Positions 1 through 9,490 of a DNA stretch of 64,000 bases are shown one piece after another (the stretch's first letter is position 1; every line of letters begins with the position of its first letter). The notes beneath the pieces were generated by a model. It did no database searches. It saw only the letters and a list, made by a program, of their open reading frames with translations, and was not told the DNA's origin. The DNA is from DATEOR01 sp963766725 (GTDB lineage Bacteria > Actinomycetota > Thermoleophilia > Gaiellales > Gaiellaceae). The stretch covers positions 186,001 to 250,000 of the forward strand of contig CAVYBK010000004.1 in assembly GCA_963766725.1 (NCBI GenBank), in the 5' to 3' direction. The translations under genes were made by a program, and so were the position numbers.

Positions 1-274
1 AGTGGACAAGGATGTCCACCTGCCCGTCGAAGGCCTCTCCGACCTCCGCGAACACCCGCTCGAGGCCTTCGTCTGAGCGCACGTCGCACTCCGTGACGAG
101 CGGGCTGGAGACGGAATCCGCCAGCTCGCGCACGCTCTTCTCGATGCGCTCGCCCTGGTAGGTGAAGGCGAGGCTCGCCCCTCCCTCGGCGAGCTTCTGC
201 GCGATCGCCCACGCGATCGAGCGGCGGTTGGCCACTCCGAGGACGAGCCCGCGCTTGCCGGTGAAATCAGCCAA
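1..274 (-). CDS. fabI: Enoyl-ACP reductase FabI, 5' part only
   Basis: N-terminal ~91 residues of an NADH-dependent enoyl-ACP reductase, which does the last reduction of the fatty-acid elongation cycle. The Rossmann start reads GKRGLVLGVANRRSIAWAIA, the FabI/InhA form of the nucleotide loop (G-V-A-N then S-I-A), followed by LAFTYQGER. The gene runs off the left edge, so the Y-x6-K catalytic pair is not visible. A TTG at 274 is the best start: no ATG or GTG lies upstream in frame near the divergent gene. A TANNNT box (TAAACT, 285-290 on the minus strand) lies 10 bp upstream. Confidence 0.85.
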   Translation of the reverse strand, partial: MADFTGKRGLVLGVANRRSIAWAIAQKLAEGGASLAFTYQGERIEKSVRELADSVSSPLVTECDVRSDEGLERVFAEVGEAFDGQVDILVH

Positions 275-284
275 GGCGCCGAGG

Positions 285-294
285 AGTTTATTGT
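285..294. promoter_or_regulatory. Overlapping divergent -10 boxes
   Basis: TAAACT on the minus strand (290 down to 285) and TATTGT on the plus strand (289-294) overlap by two bases. The plus box sits 7 bp before the GTG at 302 and the minus box 10 bp before the TTG at 274. Both fit the TANNNT pattern seen before many starts in this window. RNA polymerase could probably use only one at a time. Confidence 0.5.
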
Positions 295-301
295 CGCCGG
301 C

Positions 302-1055
302 GTGCAGGTCGCCGTCGTCACGGGAGGGTCGAGCGGAATCGGGGCCGCGACCGCGCGACTTCTCGCCGCGCGGGGCTGGCACTGCGTCCTCATCGCCCGC
401 GGAGCCGAGCGGCTGGAGGAGGTGGCCGCCGAGATCGGAGCAGAGGCCGAGGCTGCGACGTCTCCCAACCGAACGCAGGTCGACGAAGCTCGCCGCGCGG
501 ATCGCCAAGCGGCATCCGGCGGTCGGACTCCTCGTGAACAACGCGGGTTTCACCGGCAGGCGCGGCTTCCTCGAGCTCGAGCCCGAGGAGACCGAGCAGA
601 TCGTCGACACCGTCTACCTCGGCAGTGTCTGGTGTGTGCGGGCCTTCCTGCCGCAGCTCGAGGCCGCGCGGCCCTCGGACGTGGTCAACGTCGTCTCGGT
701 GGCAGGCACGTTCGCGCACGGAGCCTCGGGGCCGTACTCGGCTGCAAAGCACGCGCAGCTCGCGTTCTCCCGCAGCATCCGCGCCGAGCTCGCCGGCCGC
801 GGCGTCCGCGTGCACACGGTGAACCCCGGGCCCGTGGAGACGCCCGGCTTCCCGCAGCGACACCTCCTTTCGCGCCGCGTGGGCAGCCGCCTCGTCCTCC
901 AGCCCGAACGGATCGCCGAGACGATCGTGCGCGCCGTCGAGCGCGACCGCGCCGAGGTGGTCGTGCCGCGCTACCTCCGCGTCGCCGGAGCCATCCAGGC
1001 GCTCGCTCCCGGCACGATCGCGCGGCTCGCTACTCGAGCGCGCGGGCGAGCCTGA
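302..1055 (+). CDS. Short-chain dehydrogenase, frameshifted
   Basis: Classical SDR oxidoreductase of about 250 residues. The N-terminal TGGSSGIGAA nucleotide loop is in the frame starting at GTG 302. The NNAG motif, the Y-S-A-A-K catalytic pair and the PG motif (VNPGPVETPG) are in the +1 frame. The break lies at 463-497, where three small indels (one lost base, two extra) best restore an EACDVSNRTQVDELAARI-like path; the net change is +1. The leaderless box TATTGT is 7 bp upstream of the start. Substrate unknown. The reading frame is probably intact in the living cell. Confidence 0.75.
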
Positions 1056-1713
1056 GCCCGGCGAGGCCGAGCGCGGCGCCCGCGACCGCGTCGAGCACGT
1101 AGTGGTTCGCCGTCGCGAAGATGACGAACGCCACCGCCGGCGGATAGGCCGGAGCGAGGGCACGGGCGAGCGGCGAGCGGCTCGTCTCCGCGATCCCGGC
1201 CGCCGTCACGACCGCGTACGTGATGTGGATGCTCGGCATCGCAGCGATCGGGTCGTAAAGGCGGGCGATGAGCCCCTTGTCGAGGTCGACGCCGGAAACG
1301 TCGGCGATCGTGTCGACGAAGTGGTCGAGCGTCCGGGGCGGCGCGGTCGGAAAGAGCAGGAAGACGGGCTGGGCCCCGAGCGTCGCCAGCGCAGCCGCGC
1401 GTCGCAGCCGGTGGAACTCCGGGTCGCGCCGGCCGTAGAGGCGCATCAGCCAGCCGACGGTGAGCCCCACGTTGAGCGTCACGTACGCCACGTTGAGGAC
1501 CGCGACGACGCGGCGCCGGGGAAGAAGCAGCGCCTGGAGCTCGGGCTCGACGTGGATCCCGAGCCGCCGCTCGAGAGCCACGATCCGCTCCGCGTTGCGC
1601 GTGGCCTTGCGCCTGCCCTCGTCGTTGACGACGACGTGGCGAACGGCGAGATAGACGGCGTAGACGCCGAGGCCGATGGCGGCCTCGCGCCGTCCTGAGA
1701 ACCTTCGCCTCAC
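1030..1713 (-). CDS. PAP2-family membrane phosphotransferase (inositol phosphorylceramide synthase-like)
   Basis: About 227 residues with several hydrophobic segments. The two halves of a PAP2/AUR1-like active site are visible: MPSIH near residue 165 and NHYVLD near 208. The PSxH and HxxxD pattern is that of lipid phosphatases and inositol phosphotransferases of the PAP2_3 group, acting at the membrane. GTG 1713 is chosen because upstream in-frame codons run toward the divergent gene at 1752; the start is uncertain. A second, longer member lies at 15226-16191. Confidence 0.7.
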   Translation of the reverse strand: MRRRFSGRREAAIGLGVYAVYLAVRHVVVNDEGRRKATRNAERIVALERRLGIHVEPELQALLLPRRRVVAVLNVAYVTLNVGLTVGWLMRLYGRRDPEFHRLRRAAALATLGAQPVFLLFPTAPPRTLDHFVDTIADVSGVDLDKGLIARLYDPIAAMPSIHITYAVVTAAGIAETSRSPLARALAPAYPPAVAFVIFATANHYVLDAVAGAALGLAGLRLARALE

Positions 1714-1751
1714 CCTCCGCTTCCCATCGCAGCCGACATACTTATCGACGC

Positions 1752-2753
1752 ATGGGGACCTCGTGGCGACGCACATTCGTTCGGCTTCTGATCGGCACCG
1801 CGGCCACCGTCGCCTTCCTCATCCTCTTCCTGCGCGAGGTCGACCTCTCCCAGGCGTGGAAGACGATGTCCTCGCTCCCCGCCTGGACGCTGCTCGCCTC
1901 CCTCGGGCTGATCGGCATCAACGTCTTCTTCATGACGCTGCGCTGGAAGTACCTGCTGGCCGGCGCGGGCTACCGGGTGGACAACCGCAAGCTCTTCGCG
2001 ACGATCGCGGTCGGCCGCGGCGCGAACAACCTCCTGCCGGCCCGAGGAGGCGACCTGCTCCGGATCGAGTCCCTGCGCGAGCGCAACGTGCCCGTGTTCG
2101 TGAGCGCCGGGACGCTCTTCGCCGAGCGCCTCCTCGACGGCGTCGTCCTCTCGGTCTGGATCGTCCTCGGCGCGCTCCTGATCGGCGAAGGCGGCCCCGT
2201 TCTCCTGACCGGGATCGCACTTTGCGCAGGCACGGCTCTCGGCGTCTTCCTCGTTCGCTTCGCGACCCACGACCCCGAGCGGGCGGAGCGCTTCGTCTGG
2301 CGGATGACGAAGTTCCTGCCGACTCGCTGGCACACGAGGGTCGCCCGGGCAGCCGCGTACTTCGTCGACGGGCTCGGCGCGTTCACGAACCGGCGCCGCG
2401 TCTTCCTCATCTTCGCGACCTCCGCGGCGATGTGGCTCGCCGACGTGGCCATGTACTACATCGTCGGGCGCGCGTACGACATCGAGATCGGCATCGGCGG
2501 CTACTTCCTCCTCGAAGGGATCGGGAACCTCGCCCTCGCCGTGCCGGCGACGGCGGCCGGCATCGGCACATTCGACTACCTGACGCTGATCGCCGCGAAG
2601 GGCATCGACGTGCCCACCGACAAGGCGACCGCCTACGTGCTCACGATGCACGCGCTGACCGTCATCCCGATCACGCTGCTCGGCGCCGCGCTCGTCCGCC
2701 CCGCCTTCCCGCGCCTCTTCCGGCGGCACGAGACGCTCGAAGAGCCCGTCTAA
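1752..2753 (+). CDS. YbhN/AglD-type flippase-like membrane protein (UPF0104)
   Basis: 333-residue integral membrane protein of the lysylphosphatidylglycerol synthase transmembrane family. Family hallmarks visible are RGANNLLPARGGDLLRI (conserved N-L-L-P-A-R-G-G-D) and the E-G-I-G-N near residue 255, plus about eight hydrophobic helices. No catalytic aminoacyl-transfer domain is attached, so a role in lipid or polyprenol handling is more likely than lysyl transfer. The box TACTTA lies 7 bp before the ATG and differs from TANNNT only in its last base. A paralogue is at 61751-62785. Confidence 0.8.
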   Translation: MGTSWRRTFVRLLIGTAATVAFLILFLREVDLSQAWKTMSSLPAWTLLASLGLIGINVFFMTLRWKYLLAGAGYRVDNRKLFATIAVGRGANNLLPARGGDLLRIESLRERNVPVFVSAGTLFAERLLDGVVLSVWIVLGALLIGEGGPVLLTGIALCAGTALGVFLVRFATHDPERAERFVWRMTKFLPTRWHTRVARAAAYFVDGLGAFTNRRRVFLIFATSAAMWLADVAMYYIVGRAYDIEIGIGGYFLLEGIGNLALAVPATAAGIGTFDYLTLIAAKGIDVPTDKATAYVLTMHALTVIPITLLGAALVRPAFPRLFRRHETLEEPV

Positions 2754-2754
2754 G

Positions 2755-2776
2755 GCGCGGAGCTCTAGCTCCGCGC
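2755..2776. terminator. Bidirectional hairpin between convergent genes
   Basis: A 10-bp perfect inverted repeat (arms GCGCGGAGCT and AGCTCCGCGC, loop CT) begins just past the YbhN stop and contains the stop codon of the convergent acyltransferase gene. On the plus strand it is followed by GGTTTGG, a weak T run. It most likely ends both transcripts. Confidence 0.6.
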
Positions 2777-3853
2777 GGTTTGGAACTCCCGCGCGAGGAA
2801 GGGGAGCTCGTCGGGCTTCTCCTCGGCGGCGGCCCGCGCCTCTGCGAGCTTCGCCGCACGCCGTGCGGGGTCGGCGAGCGCGGGGTCGACCGGCCGGCCG
2901 AGCGCGCGGGAGGACTCGAGCTCGGCGGCGAACGCGGCCGGATGCGGCTCGCGCCCTTCGGAGAGCTCGTGCGCCACGAACTGCCCCGTGGTCAGCGCCG
3001 TGTTCCTCTTCAGCCGCTCGAGAACGGCGTTCTCGAGGCCCTCGTGCGGCGGCGACAGCGTCTCGGCGAAGACGACGACGACCTCGGTGCGCCCGCGGAC
3101 GAGCGGGTCATAGGCGAGCGTCACGGGCAGGATCCGCTCGGGCTTCCCGCGGCGGACGAGGGCGTCGAGGCCTCGTCGCAGCGGGCCGATCTCACCGTCC
3201 GGCGACGGCCTGCCCTCTGGAAAGACGAGGAGCGACTTCCCGGCCCGCATGAGACCCACGAGCTCCCGGAAGTCCGCGGTCGCCCTCGTGGCGCGGGCGC
3301 TCCAGAACGCCTCGGGCCCTTCGCCCCGTGAGACGGGCTCCCAGAGGAGGTCGGCGTATTCGCCCCGCAGCGCGTCCTCCGAGAGCGCAGACCCGGCAAG
3401 GCCCCGCTCCCGCAGCGGCCCGAGCAGTCGCTCCGGGACCACGTCTGCGACCGGCGTCTCCGGCGAGGCGTCGAGAAGCTCGAACAGCCGCGCGGTGCTC
3501 GCGCTCGAGATCGGGTGCACCTCGACGCGCGGGAGGAAGCGGCCGACGGAGAGTGGAAAGAGCAGCCGCCGGGTGCGCGGCGACATCTCCGGCGGGAAGC
3601 CGGCGAAGAAGCCGCGGAGAAACATGTCGTCCCGCGCCGCGAAGTGCATCCGCTCGCTCCTGTGCTTCCAGAGGGAGGCGCGGAAGTAGAGCTCCGGCGC
3701 GATCAACGGCACGTCGGTCTCCTTGCGGTGCGTGGCGGCGATGAGCGTCCCGGGCTTGAGCCGGAACGACTCCGGGCCGACGTAGCGCACGCGGAAGGCG
3801 CTGCGGGAGAAGGCCCGCATGCCAAGGCCGACGGCGTCGTAGAGCGGGCCCAC
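2765..3853 (-). CDS. 1-acyl-glycerol-3-phosphate acyltransferase-like protein
   Basis: About 362 residues. A PlsC-type core is visible: the H-x4-D catalytic box in ATHRKETDVPLI near residue 45, and FPEGRPSPDGEIGPLRRG, matching the substrate-binding FPEG motif. A roughly 100-residue insertion separates these two boxes, which is longer than in ordinary PlsC. It probably acylates a glycerolipid at the membrane face, but the acceptor cannot be read from sequence. GTG 3853 is used because the next gene upstream is divergent at 3871; the N-terminus is uncertain. Confidence 0.7.
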   Translation of the reverse strand: MGPLYDAVGLGMRAFSRSAFRVRYVGPESFRLKPGTLIAATHRKETDVPLIAPELYFRASLWKHRSERMHFAARDDMFLRGFFAGFPPEMSPRTRRLLFPLSVGRFLPRVEVHPISSASTARLFELLDASPETPVADVVPERLLGPLRERGLAGSALSEDALRGEYADLLWEPVSRGEGPEAFWSARATRATADFRELVGLMRAGKSLLVFPEGRPSPDGEIGPLRRGLDALVRRGKPERILPVTLAYDPLVRGRTEVVVVFAETLSPPHEGLENAVLERLKRNTALTTGQFVAHELSEGREPHPAAFAAELESSRALGRPVDPALADPARRAAKLAEARAAAEEKPDELPFLAREFQTARS

Positions 3854-3870
3854 GCCGATAGCATTGCTGC

Positions 3871-4389
3871 ATGGCCCGCCTGGCGCTCGGCGATCCCGCA
3901 CCGCCCTTCGATCTCCCGGACGTCGACGGGAGCTCGCACTCGGCGGAGGACTACGCGGGCAAGCCGCTCGCCGTCGTCTTCTCGTGCGTCCACTGCCCGT
4001 ACGTCGTCGCGTGGGAAGACCGGCTGAACGACGTCGCCCGCGACTACGAAGGGCGCGCAGGCCTCGTCGCCGTCAACTCGAACGCCGGCTACCTCGGCGA
4101 CTCCCTCGCCGACATGCAGTCGCGCTCACAGGAGAAGGGCTTCGTCTTCCCCTTCCTCTACGACGAGACGCAGGAGGTCGCCGAGGCCTACGGCGCCGCG
4201 CGGACGCCCGAGGTCTTCCTCTTCGACGGCGAGCACCGCCTCGTCTACCACGGAACGCCCGACTCGGACCACCAGGATCCCGGCGGCGCGGAGCCCTATC
4301 TGCGCGACGCGCTCGACGCGGTGCTCGAGGACGGGACGCCGGCCGTGCAGGACGTGCCGGCCGTGGGCTGCACCATCAAGTGGCGCTAG
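3871..4389 (+). CDS. Thioredoxin-like redoxin (AhpC/TSA family)
   Basis: 172-residue cytosolic redoxin with no signal peptide. The active site is CVHCPYV (C-x2-C near residues 49-52), followed by the usual cis-proline region ARTPEVFLFD. Relatives are thiol-disulfide or peroxide-linked oxidoreductases; the partner is unknown. TAGCAT (3859-3864) lies 6 bp before the ATG, so the mRNA is probably leaderless. The 3' end overlaps the convergent tRNA nucleotidyltransferase gene by 14 bp. Confidence 0.85.
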   Translation: MARLALGDPAPPFDLPDVDGSSHSAEDYAGKPLAVVFSCVHCPYVVAWEDRLNDVARDYEGRAGLVAVNSNAGYLGDSLADMQSRSQEKGFVFPFLYDETQEVAEAYGAARTPEVFLFDGEHRLVYHGTPDSDHQDPGGAEPYLRDALDAVLEDGTPAVQDVPAVGCTIKWR

Positions 4390-5407
4390 ATCGTTCGCGC
4401 TCCACGAGCTGAAGCGCTTCTTCGCGGGTCGAGATCGTGCCGGCGGCGCGCTCCTCGGCGACGAGATCGAGCAGGCGCCCGATCTCCGGCCCCGGCGGGA
4501 CTCCGAGCTCGTCCCCGCGCAGAAGCGGCTCCTTCGGCTCCGCCACTCTCGCCGCCTGCACGGCTCCGTAGAGGTCGTCGGCGCCGAGGAAGGCGAGCGC
4601 GGTCAGCGCCCACGGCTCGGTCGCGCGCCGGAACCGGTGGATCGCGCGGGGCGAGTCGTCCTCGGGCCGCTCTGCCCGAAGCAGCGTGCGAGCGAGCCGC
4701 TTGACCTCGTTCGAGACCGGATAGCGCTCGACGTTCACGCCGAAGACGACGACGAGCAGGTAGCCGGGCGTGTCGGCGACGTCCACGGCGGCGAACCGCT
4801 CCAGGCTCCCGCCGAGCGGCGCAATGAGGCCGAGCGCGTCCGCCCGCTCGAAGCCTGCAGGAGAAAGGCGCTCGAGCTCGCCGACGATTCGCTCGCCCGC
4901 CGGATCGCCGACCAGGCCCGCGTGCCGGCGCACGAGCTCCTCCGTGGCCTCGTCCAGGGCGAAGCCGAGCTCGTCCTCGAGGCGCACGGCCCGAAGAAGC
5001 CGCAACGGGTCGTCCTCGAAGACCGACTCCGAGACGGCGCGCAGAGTCCGCGACTCGATGTCTGCCCGCCCTCCGAGCGGGTCGACATAGTCGCCTCCGG
5101 CCACCGGTTGCGCGATCGCGTTGATCGTGAAGTCGCGGGTGCCGAGGTCGTCCTCGATCGTTCCGCCGAGCGGCGTGAAGTCGACCGTCGTGCCGTCCTT
5201 GAAAGCGACGCGCCAGGCGCCGTGCTTCTCGGAGAGCGGGAAGACCGCGCCCTTCGAAAGGCCCGCGTAGATGCGTGCGGCGACCTCGGGATCGGGCGTG
5301 GCGACATCGACGTCCACGACCTGCCTGCCGAGAAGCTCGTCGCGCACCGCGCCTCCGACGAGGTACGCCTCGACCCCAGCGACTGCCGTGCGGATGCGGC
5401 TATCCAT
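4376..5407 (-). CDS. cca: CCA tRNA nucleotidyltransferase/poly(A) polymerase family
   Basis: 343 residues. The nucleotidyltransferase head shows YLVGGAVRDELLGR and the metal-binding D-V-D (VVDVDVATPDPE), then TRDFTINAIA and a DPLGG...RAVSESVFEDDPLRLLRA neck typical of class II enzymes. The likely job is repair or addition of the tRNA 3' CCA. The C-terminal region is short and no HD phosphohydrolase motif is obvious. ATG 5407 overlaps the alr stop by 8 bp, making this the last gene of the acpS-nnr-alr operon. Confidence 0.85.
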   Translation of the reverse strand: MDSRIRTAVAGVEAYLVGGAVRDELLGRQVVDVDVATPDPEVAARIYAGLSKGAVFPLSEKHGAWRVAFKDGTTVDFTPLGGTIEDDLGTRDFTINAIAQPVAGGDYVDPLGGRADIESRTLRAVSESVFEDDPLRLLRAVRLEDELGFALDEATEELVRRHAGLVGDPAGERIVGELERLSPAGFERADALGLIAPLGGSLERFAAVDVADTPGYLLVVVFGVNVERYPVSNEVKRLARTLLRAERPEDDSPRAIHRFRRATEPWALTALAFLGADDLYGAVQAARVAEPKEPLLRGDELGVPPGPEIGRLLDLVAEERAAGTISTREEALQLVERERSSAT

Positions 5408-6429
5408 CGACGACCCGCCTTTCCGCCCGGCGCGGGTCGGAGACCATGCCCGTCGTGATCTCGTAGTTGATCGTGCCGGCATGGCGCGCGTGCTCCTCGA
5501 CGAGAACGCCGTCGCCCACGAGGGTCACGGGCGCACCCTCCGGCTCGTCGCCGAGCTCGACCGCGAACGAGTCCATCGAGACCGTTCCGAGCGACGCGCC
5601 GGCGCGTGCCGGCCACGAGCACTTCGGTTCCGGTCAGCCCGCGGCGGAAGCCGTCCCCGTAGCCGACCGGGACGAGGCCGATGCGAGTCTCCCCCTCGGC
5701 GACGAAGCGGCGCCCGTAGCCGGTGCTGTCGCCGCGTCGCAGGACCTTGGCCTGGGCGACGTAGCTCCGCCAGGACAGGACCGGCTCCAGGCCGTGCTCC
5801 TCCGGATCGCGTCCGAACGGGGAGAGCCCGTAGAGCGCGACGCCGCAGCGGACGGCGTCGAGGCGCGCCTCGGGGATCGAGAGCGTGGCTGCGCTGTTCG
5901 CGACGTGTCGGGTCGCGCCGGGGAAGCGCTCGACGACGGCGGCGAATGCGTCGAGCTGAGCCCCGACGAACGCCGCATCGTCTTCGTCGGCGGTGGCGAG
6001 GTGGCTCATGACCCCGGCCACGCGGCCGGGGTCGATCTGCGCGGCCTCCTCGGGAGACATGCCAAACCGGCCCATGCCGGTGTCCACCTTGACGTGGACG
6101 GGAAGGCCCTCGGGAAGCCGGGGCGTGGAGACGGCGACCTCGAGCCCCGCCTCGCGCGCGGCGTGCTCCTCCGCCTCGGCGAGCGGGCTCAGGACGAGGA
6201 TGCGCGCATCTGCGAGCTCGGCGCGAAGCGCCGCGCCCTCCTTCGCCGTCGCCACGCAGAGGGCCCGCGCCCCACCTTCGAGCGCGGCGCGGGCGCAGTC
6301 GACGGCGCCGTGGCCGTAGGCATCAGCCTTGACCACCGCCCAGAGCTCGGCGCCGCCGGCGGCGTCCACGAGCGCCGCCGCGTTCCGGCGCAGCGCGCCG
6401 AGGTCGATCGTGATCTCGGACCGGCTCAT
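5400..6429 (-). CDS. alr: Alanine racemase, frameshifted
   Basis: PLP-dependent racemase making D-alanine for peptidoglycan, about 342 residues once the frame is repaired. The PLP lysine is in AVVKADAYGHG near residue 34. The middle carries HVKVDTGMGRFGM and STGYGRRF. The frame breaks at 5598-5606; in the other frame it resumes with ASLGTVSMDSFAVEL, the second conserved block with the active-site region, and runs to TAG at 5400. The gene length is 3n+1, so one extra base is the simplest cause. It follows nnr by 12 bp. Confidence 0.9.
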
Positions 6430-6441
6430 CGGAGGGCGAGG

Positions 6442-7916
6442 TTAGCGGGAGAGGGTCGGCGAAAGAGCCTCGACGACGTCGCTCGCGATCATCCCGGCGC
6501 TCCCGTGGGTCTCCGCCGCGAGCCGGGCGGCCTCCCCGCCCGCCGCCGCCGCCGCTGCAGCCCCGACCTTCGCGCCCATGCCTTTCGACAGGAACGCGGC
6601 CACGATTCCGGTGAGAACGTCTCCCGTGCCGGCCGTCGCGAGCCCTGGGTTGCCGAGGTCGCAGACGAGGACTCCCCTGCCCGGAGACGCGACGAGCGTG
6701 TCCGCACCCTTGAGGAGAACGACCGCGCCCACGTCGTCGGCACCCGTCTGCGCCGCATTGAGCCGGCGGGCCGACACGGCGCTCGAGTCCCGCCCGAGCA
6801 GCCGGGCGAGCTCGCCGGCGTGCGGCGTGAGAACCGTGGGCGCATCGCGCGAGAAGATCCAGTCGAGGTGGCCCGCGGCGGCCCACAAGCCGTCGGCATC
6901 GAGGACGATCGGCTTGTCGAGCCGGTCGAGGAGATAGCCGATCAGGGCGCGGACGGCGTCCGTCCGACCGATCCCGGGCCCGATCGCGACGGCCGTGGCC
7001 TTTTCGGCCGCCTCGAGGATGGCGTCGGCCGCGTCCATGGTCATGACCCCGTCCTCGTCAGCGCACGGCCTGCTCATCACCTCGAGAAGCCGCTGCTCGA
7101 AGACGAGATTCAGGGACGCGGGCACGCAGACGGTCACGATCCCGGCCCCGGCTCGGAGGGCTGCCTCAGCGGTCAGGCACGGCGCGCCGGTCTTCCCGGT
7201 CGAGCCGCCGACGACGAGCACGGAGCCGGCCGTGTACTTGTTGTCGCGCGGGCCCGCGGCGCGGAACCTCCTCGAGGATCTGCTCGGAGACGTGCTCGTG
7301 CCGCGTCCGGCCGGCTTGGAGCCCGATGTCGGCCACTTCGACCTCGCCTGCGTGGAACCGACCGGGAGCGACGACGAGGCCGACCTTGCGTCCGTGGAAG
7401 GTGACCGTGGCGTCGGCCTTCACCGCCGCGCCCGCGACCTGGCCCGTCGACGCGTCGACTCCGCTCGGCACGTCCACGGAGAGGATCGGGACGCCGAGGC
7501 CGTTGAGTTCCTCGATCGTGCGCGCCGCGTCGTCGCGCGGCTTGCCGGAGAAGCCGGTGCCGAAGAGCGCGTCCACCGCCACGTCGCCGCGTACCCGGCT
7601 CGACGAACGGGATCTTCAGCTTTCGTGCCCGTTCGAGGTTCTCGGCGGAGTCGCCGGCGACCTTCTCCTCCGAGCCCGCAAGCACGATTTCGACAGTCCT
7701 GCCGGCTTCGTGGAGCTTGCGCGCGACGACGAACCCGTCGCCACCGTTGGAACCCGTCCCGCACCAGACCGCCACGCTCTTCGCGTCCGGGTAGCGGCGG
7801 AGCACGGCCTCGGCCGCCGCGCTCCCGGCCCGCTCCATGAGCTCGATCATCGGGCCGTCATACGCCTCCTCGGCGGCCCGCATCTCCTCCGCGGTGTAGA
7901 GCGGTTCAGTCCACAT
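6442..7916 (-). CDS. nnr: Bifunctional NAD(P)H-hydrate epimerase/dehydratase, two frameshifts
   Basis: Repairs hydrated NAD(P)H. The N-terminal epimerase domain shows WCGTGSNGGDGFVVAR near residue 51 and VDVPSGVDASTG. The C-terminal ribokinase-like ADP/ATP-dependent dehydratase shows VLDADGLWA, LTPHAGELARLLG and the G-T-G-D motif in ATAGTGDVLTG. Both domains are complete, but the frame shifts at 7588-7606 and again at 7245-7252 (an extra base before R-D-N-K-Y). Length is 3n+2, about 490 residues when repaired. The start overlaps the acpS stop by 11 bp. Confidence 0.9.
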
Positions 7917-8280
7917 CGACGTCGCGGACGACGCACACCGCGGCGGCCAGCTCGCGCGAGTGGGTCATCGAGAGGTCGAGCTCGCCCGCTTCGTTTCGCC
8001 GCGCCCAGTCGGCCACCCGGCCCGAGAGCCTCACACCCGGCTTCGGCCGGCCGGAGATCTCGACGTCCTGCCAGGCGAACGCCCGCGCCACTCCGAAGCC
8101 GAGGGCCTTCCCGACGGCTTCCTTGCCGGCGAAGCGGGCGGCGTAGTGCTGCGGCGGATTCGGCCGCGAGTCGCAGTACTCGCGCTCCGCCTCGGTGAAG
8201 ACGCGGTCGCGAAAAGACGGGTAGCGCTCCAGCGTGCGCCTGATGCGCCCGATCTCGATGAGGTCGAGGCCGACCTTCAC
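7906..8280 (-). CDS. acpS: Holo-[acyl-carrier-protein] synthase
   Basis: 124 residues, the usual AcpS size. It transfers 4'-phosphopantetheine from CoA to the serine of acyl carrier protein. Conserved motifs are GLDLIEIGRI at residue 4 (metal-binding Asp) and ARFAGKEAVGKALG near residue 48 (W/F-x3-K-E-A-x3-K-A). The start overlaps the HAD gene stop by 4 nt (ATGA), and its own 3' end overlaps nnr. The order acpS-nnr-alr is common in actinobacteria. Confidence 0.95.
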   Translation of the reverse strand: MKVGLDLIEIGRIRRTLERYPSFRDRVFTEAEREYCDSRPNPPQHYAARFAGKEAVGKALGFGVARAFAWQDVEISGRPKPGVRLSGRVADWARRNEAGELDLSMTHSRELAAAVCVVRDVDVD

Positions 8281-9053
8281 GCGCCGTTGAGGTAGGCCGG
8301 CAGGTCGGCGATCGAGTCGACGACGGCGTCGGGCTGGGGCTCCGCCTCCTCGAGCGCGGCGGGCCTGAACTTGCCGGTGCGGACGAGGACGCCGCGCATG
8401 CCGATCGCCTTCGCGCCGCCGATGTCAGCCTCGACGTCGTCCCCCACCATGACCGCCTCTGCGGGGGTCGCCTCCACCTCGGCCAGCGCCGCCTCGAAGT
8501 AGGCCGGAGTCGGCTTGCCGACGATCTCGGCCTCGACGCCCGCCGCGTACTCGAGCCCGGCGACGAACGCGCCCGAGTCGAGGAGCGGCCCTCGGCTCGT
8601 CTGCCACCACTTGTTCTTGTGCAGGCACACGAGGCGCGCGCCTTCGCGAAGCTCGGCATAGGCCTGGTTGAGCCGGTCGTAGGAGAAGACCTCCGCCGTC
8701 TCCTCGCTCTCGTCCGCGCCGCCGAGGAGCACCGCGTCGGCGCCGTCCTCCACGAGCTCGACGTACTCCGCGAGGTCGTCGCGGATCGAGCTCATGACCA
8801 GCGCGAGCACGCGCTTCCCTTGCAGAAGCTTCCCCGCCGCGAGCGGGGTCGTCGTGATGTCATCGCTCTCGAGGTCGAAGCCGATGGACTGGAGCTCGCC
8901 CGCGAGGGCGCTGCGGGCCCGGGTCGTGTTGTTCGTGACGAAGCGGAGGCGGTGGCCCTGGTCGCGGAGAGACCGCACGGCGTCGGGCGCGCCGGGCACC
9001 GCCTCGCCCGAAACGTGCAGGACGCCGTCGATGTCCAGCAGAATCGCGGTCAT
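8277..9053 (-). CDS. HAD-IIA family phosphatase (NagD/LHPP-like)
   Basis: 258 residues. Motif I is LLDIDGVLHVSG, motif II VTNNTTRAR, motif III the lysine in VGKPTPAYF, motif IV VMVGDDVEADIGGAK. A C2 cap domain lies between II and III. Substrates of this subfamily vary (sugar phosphates, phosphoglycolate, phospholysine), so none is assigned. It heads the minus-strand operon; TAGACT (9062-9067, minus) sits 8 bp before the ATG. Confidence 0.85.
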   Translation of the reverse strand: MTAILLDIDGVLHVSGEAVPGAPDAVRSLRDQGHRLRFVTNNTTRARSALAGELQSIGFDLESDDITTTPLAAGKLLQGKRVLALVMSSIRDDLAEYVELVEDGADAVLLGGADESEETAEVFSYDRLNQAYAELREGARLVCLHKNKWWQTSRGPLLDSGAFVAGLEYAAGVEAEIVGKPTPAYFEAALAEVEATPAEAVMVGDDVEADIGGAKAIGMRGVLVRTGKFRPAALEEAEPQPDAVVDSIADLPAYLNGA

Positions 9054-9072
9054 CGCACGCGAGTCTATTCAG

Positions 9073-9465
9073 GTGCTGAGCCGGCTGGCGATCCCCGTGG
9101 AGGAGATCGGCTTCCGCTACTCGCGCTCGAGCGGGCCGGGCGGCCAGCACGCGCAGAAGACGGAGACGCGTGTCGAGGCGCTCTTCGACGTGGACGCCTC
9201 CGAGACGCTCTCGGACGCCCAGAAGGCGCGGCTGCGACGACGAGTCGGCCCGGTGGTCAGGGCCGTTGCGCAGGACGAGCGGAGCCGCACCCGAAACCGC
9301 GAGCTCGCACTCGATCGGCTTGCGGCGGCGATCCGGGCGGGCCTGCGCGTCGAGCGGAAGCGCCGCGCGACGAAGCCGACGACCGCGGCGCGCGAGCGGC
9401 GTCTCGACGAGAAGAAGCGCCGCGGCACGACGAAACGCCTGAGGCAGGCGCCTGACGAGGATTGA
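9073..9465 (+). CDS. arfB: Alternative ribosome-rescue factor ArfB (YaeJ-like)
   Basis: 130 residues. It carries the peptide-release loop in SRSSGPGGQHAQKTETRVE (GGQ near residue 24) without the codon-recognition domains of RF1/RF2. It ends in a lysine/arginine-rich tail (RERRLDEKKRRGTTKR) that in ArfB enters the empty mRNA channel of a stalled ribosome. GTG 9073 gives the expected ITRSL-like beginning (VLSRLAIP). No clear Shine-Dalgarno sequence is seen. Confidence 0.88.
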   Translation: MLSRLAIPVEEIGFRYSRSSGPGGQHAQKTETRVEALFDVDASETLSDAQKARLRRRVGPVVRAVAQDERSRTRNRELALDRLAAAIRAGLRVERKRRATKPTTAARERRLDEKKRRGTTKRLRQAPDED

Positions 9466-9490
9466 CGATTTCGGCGCGAACCTCTCCAGA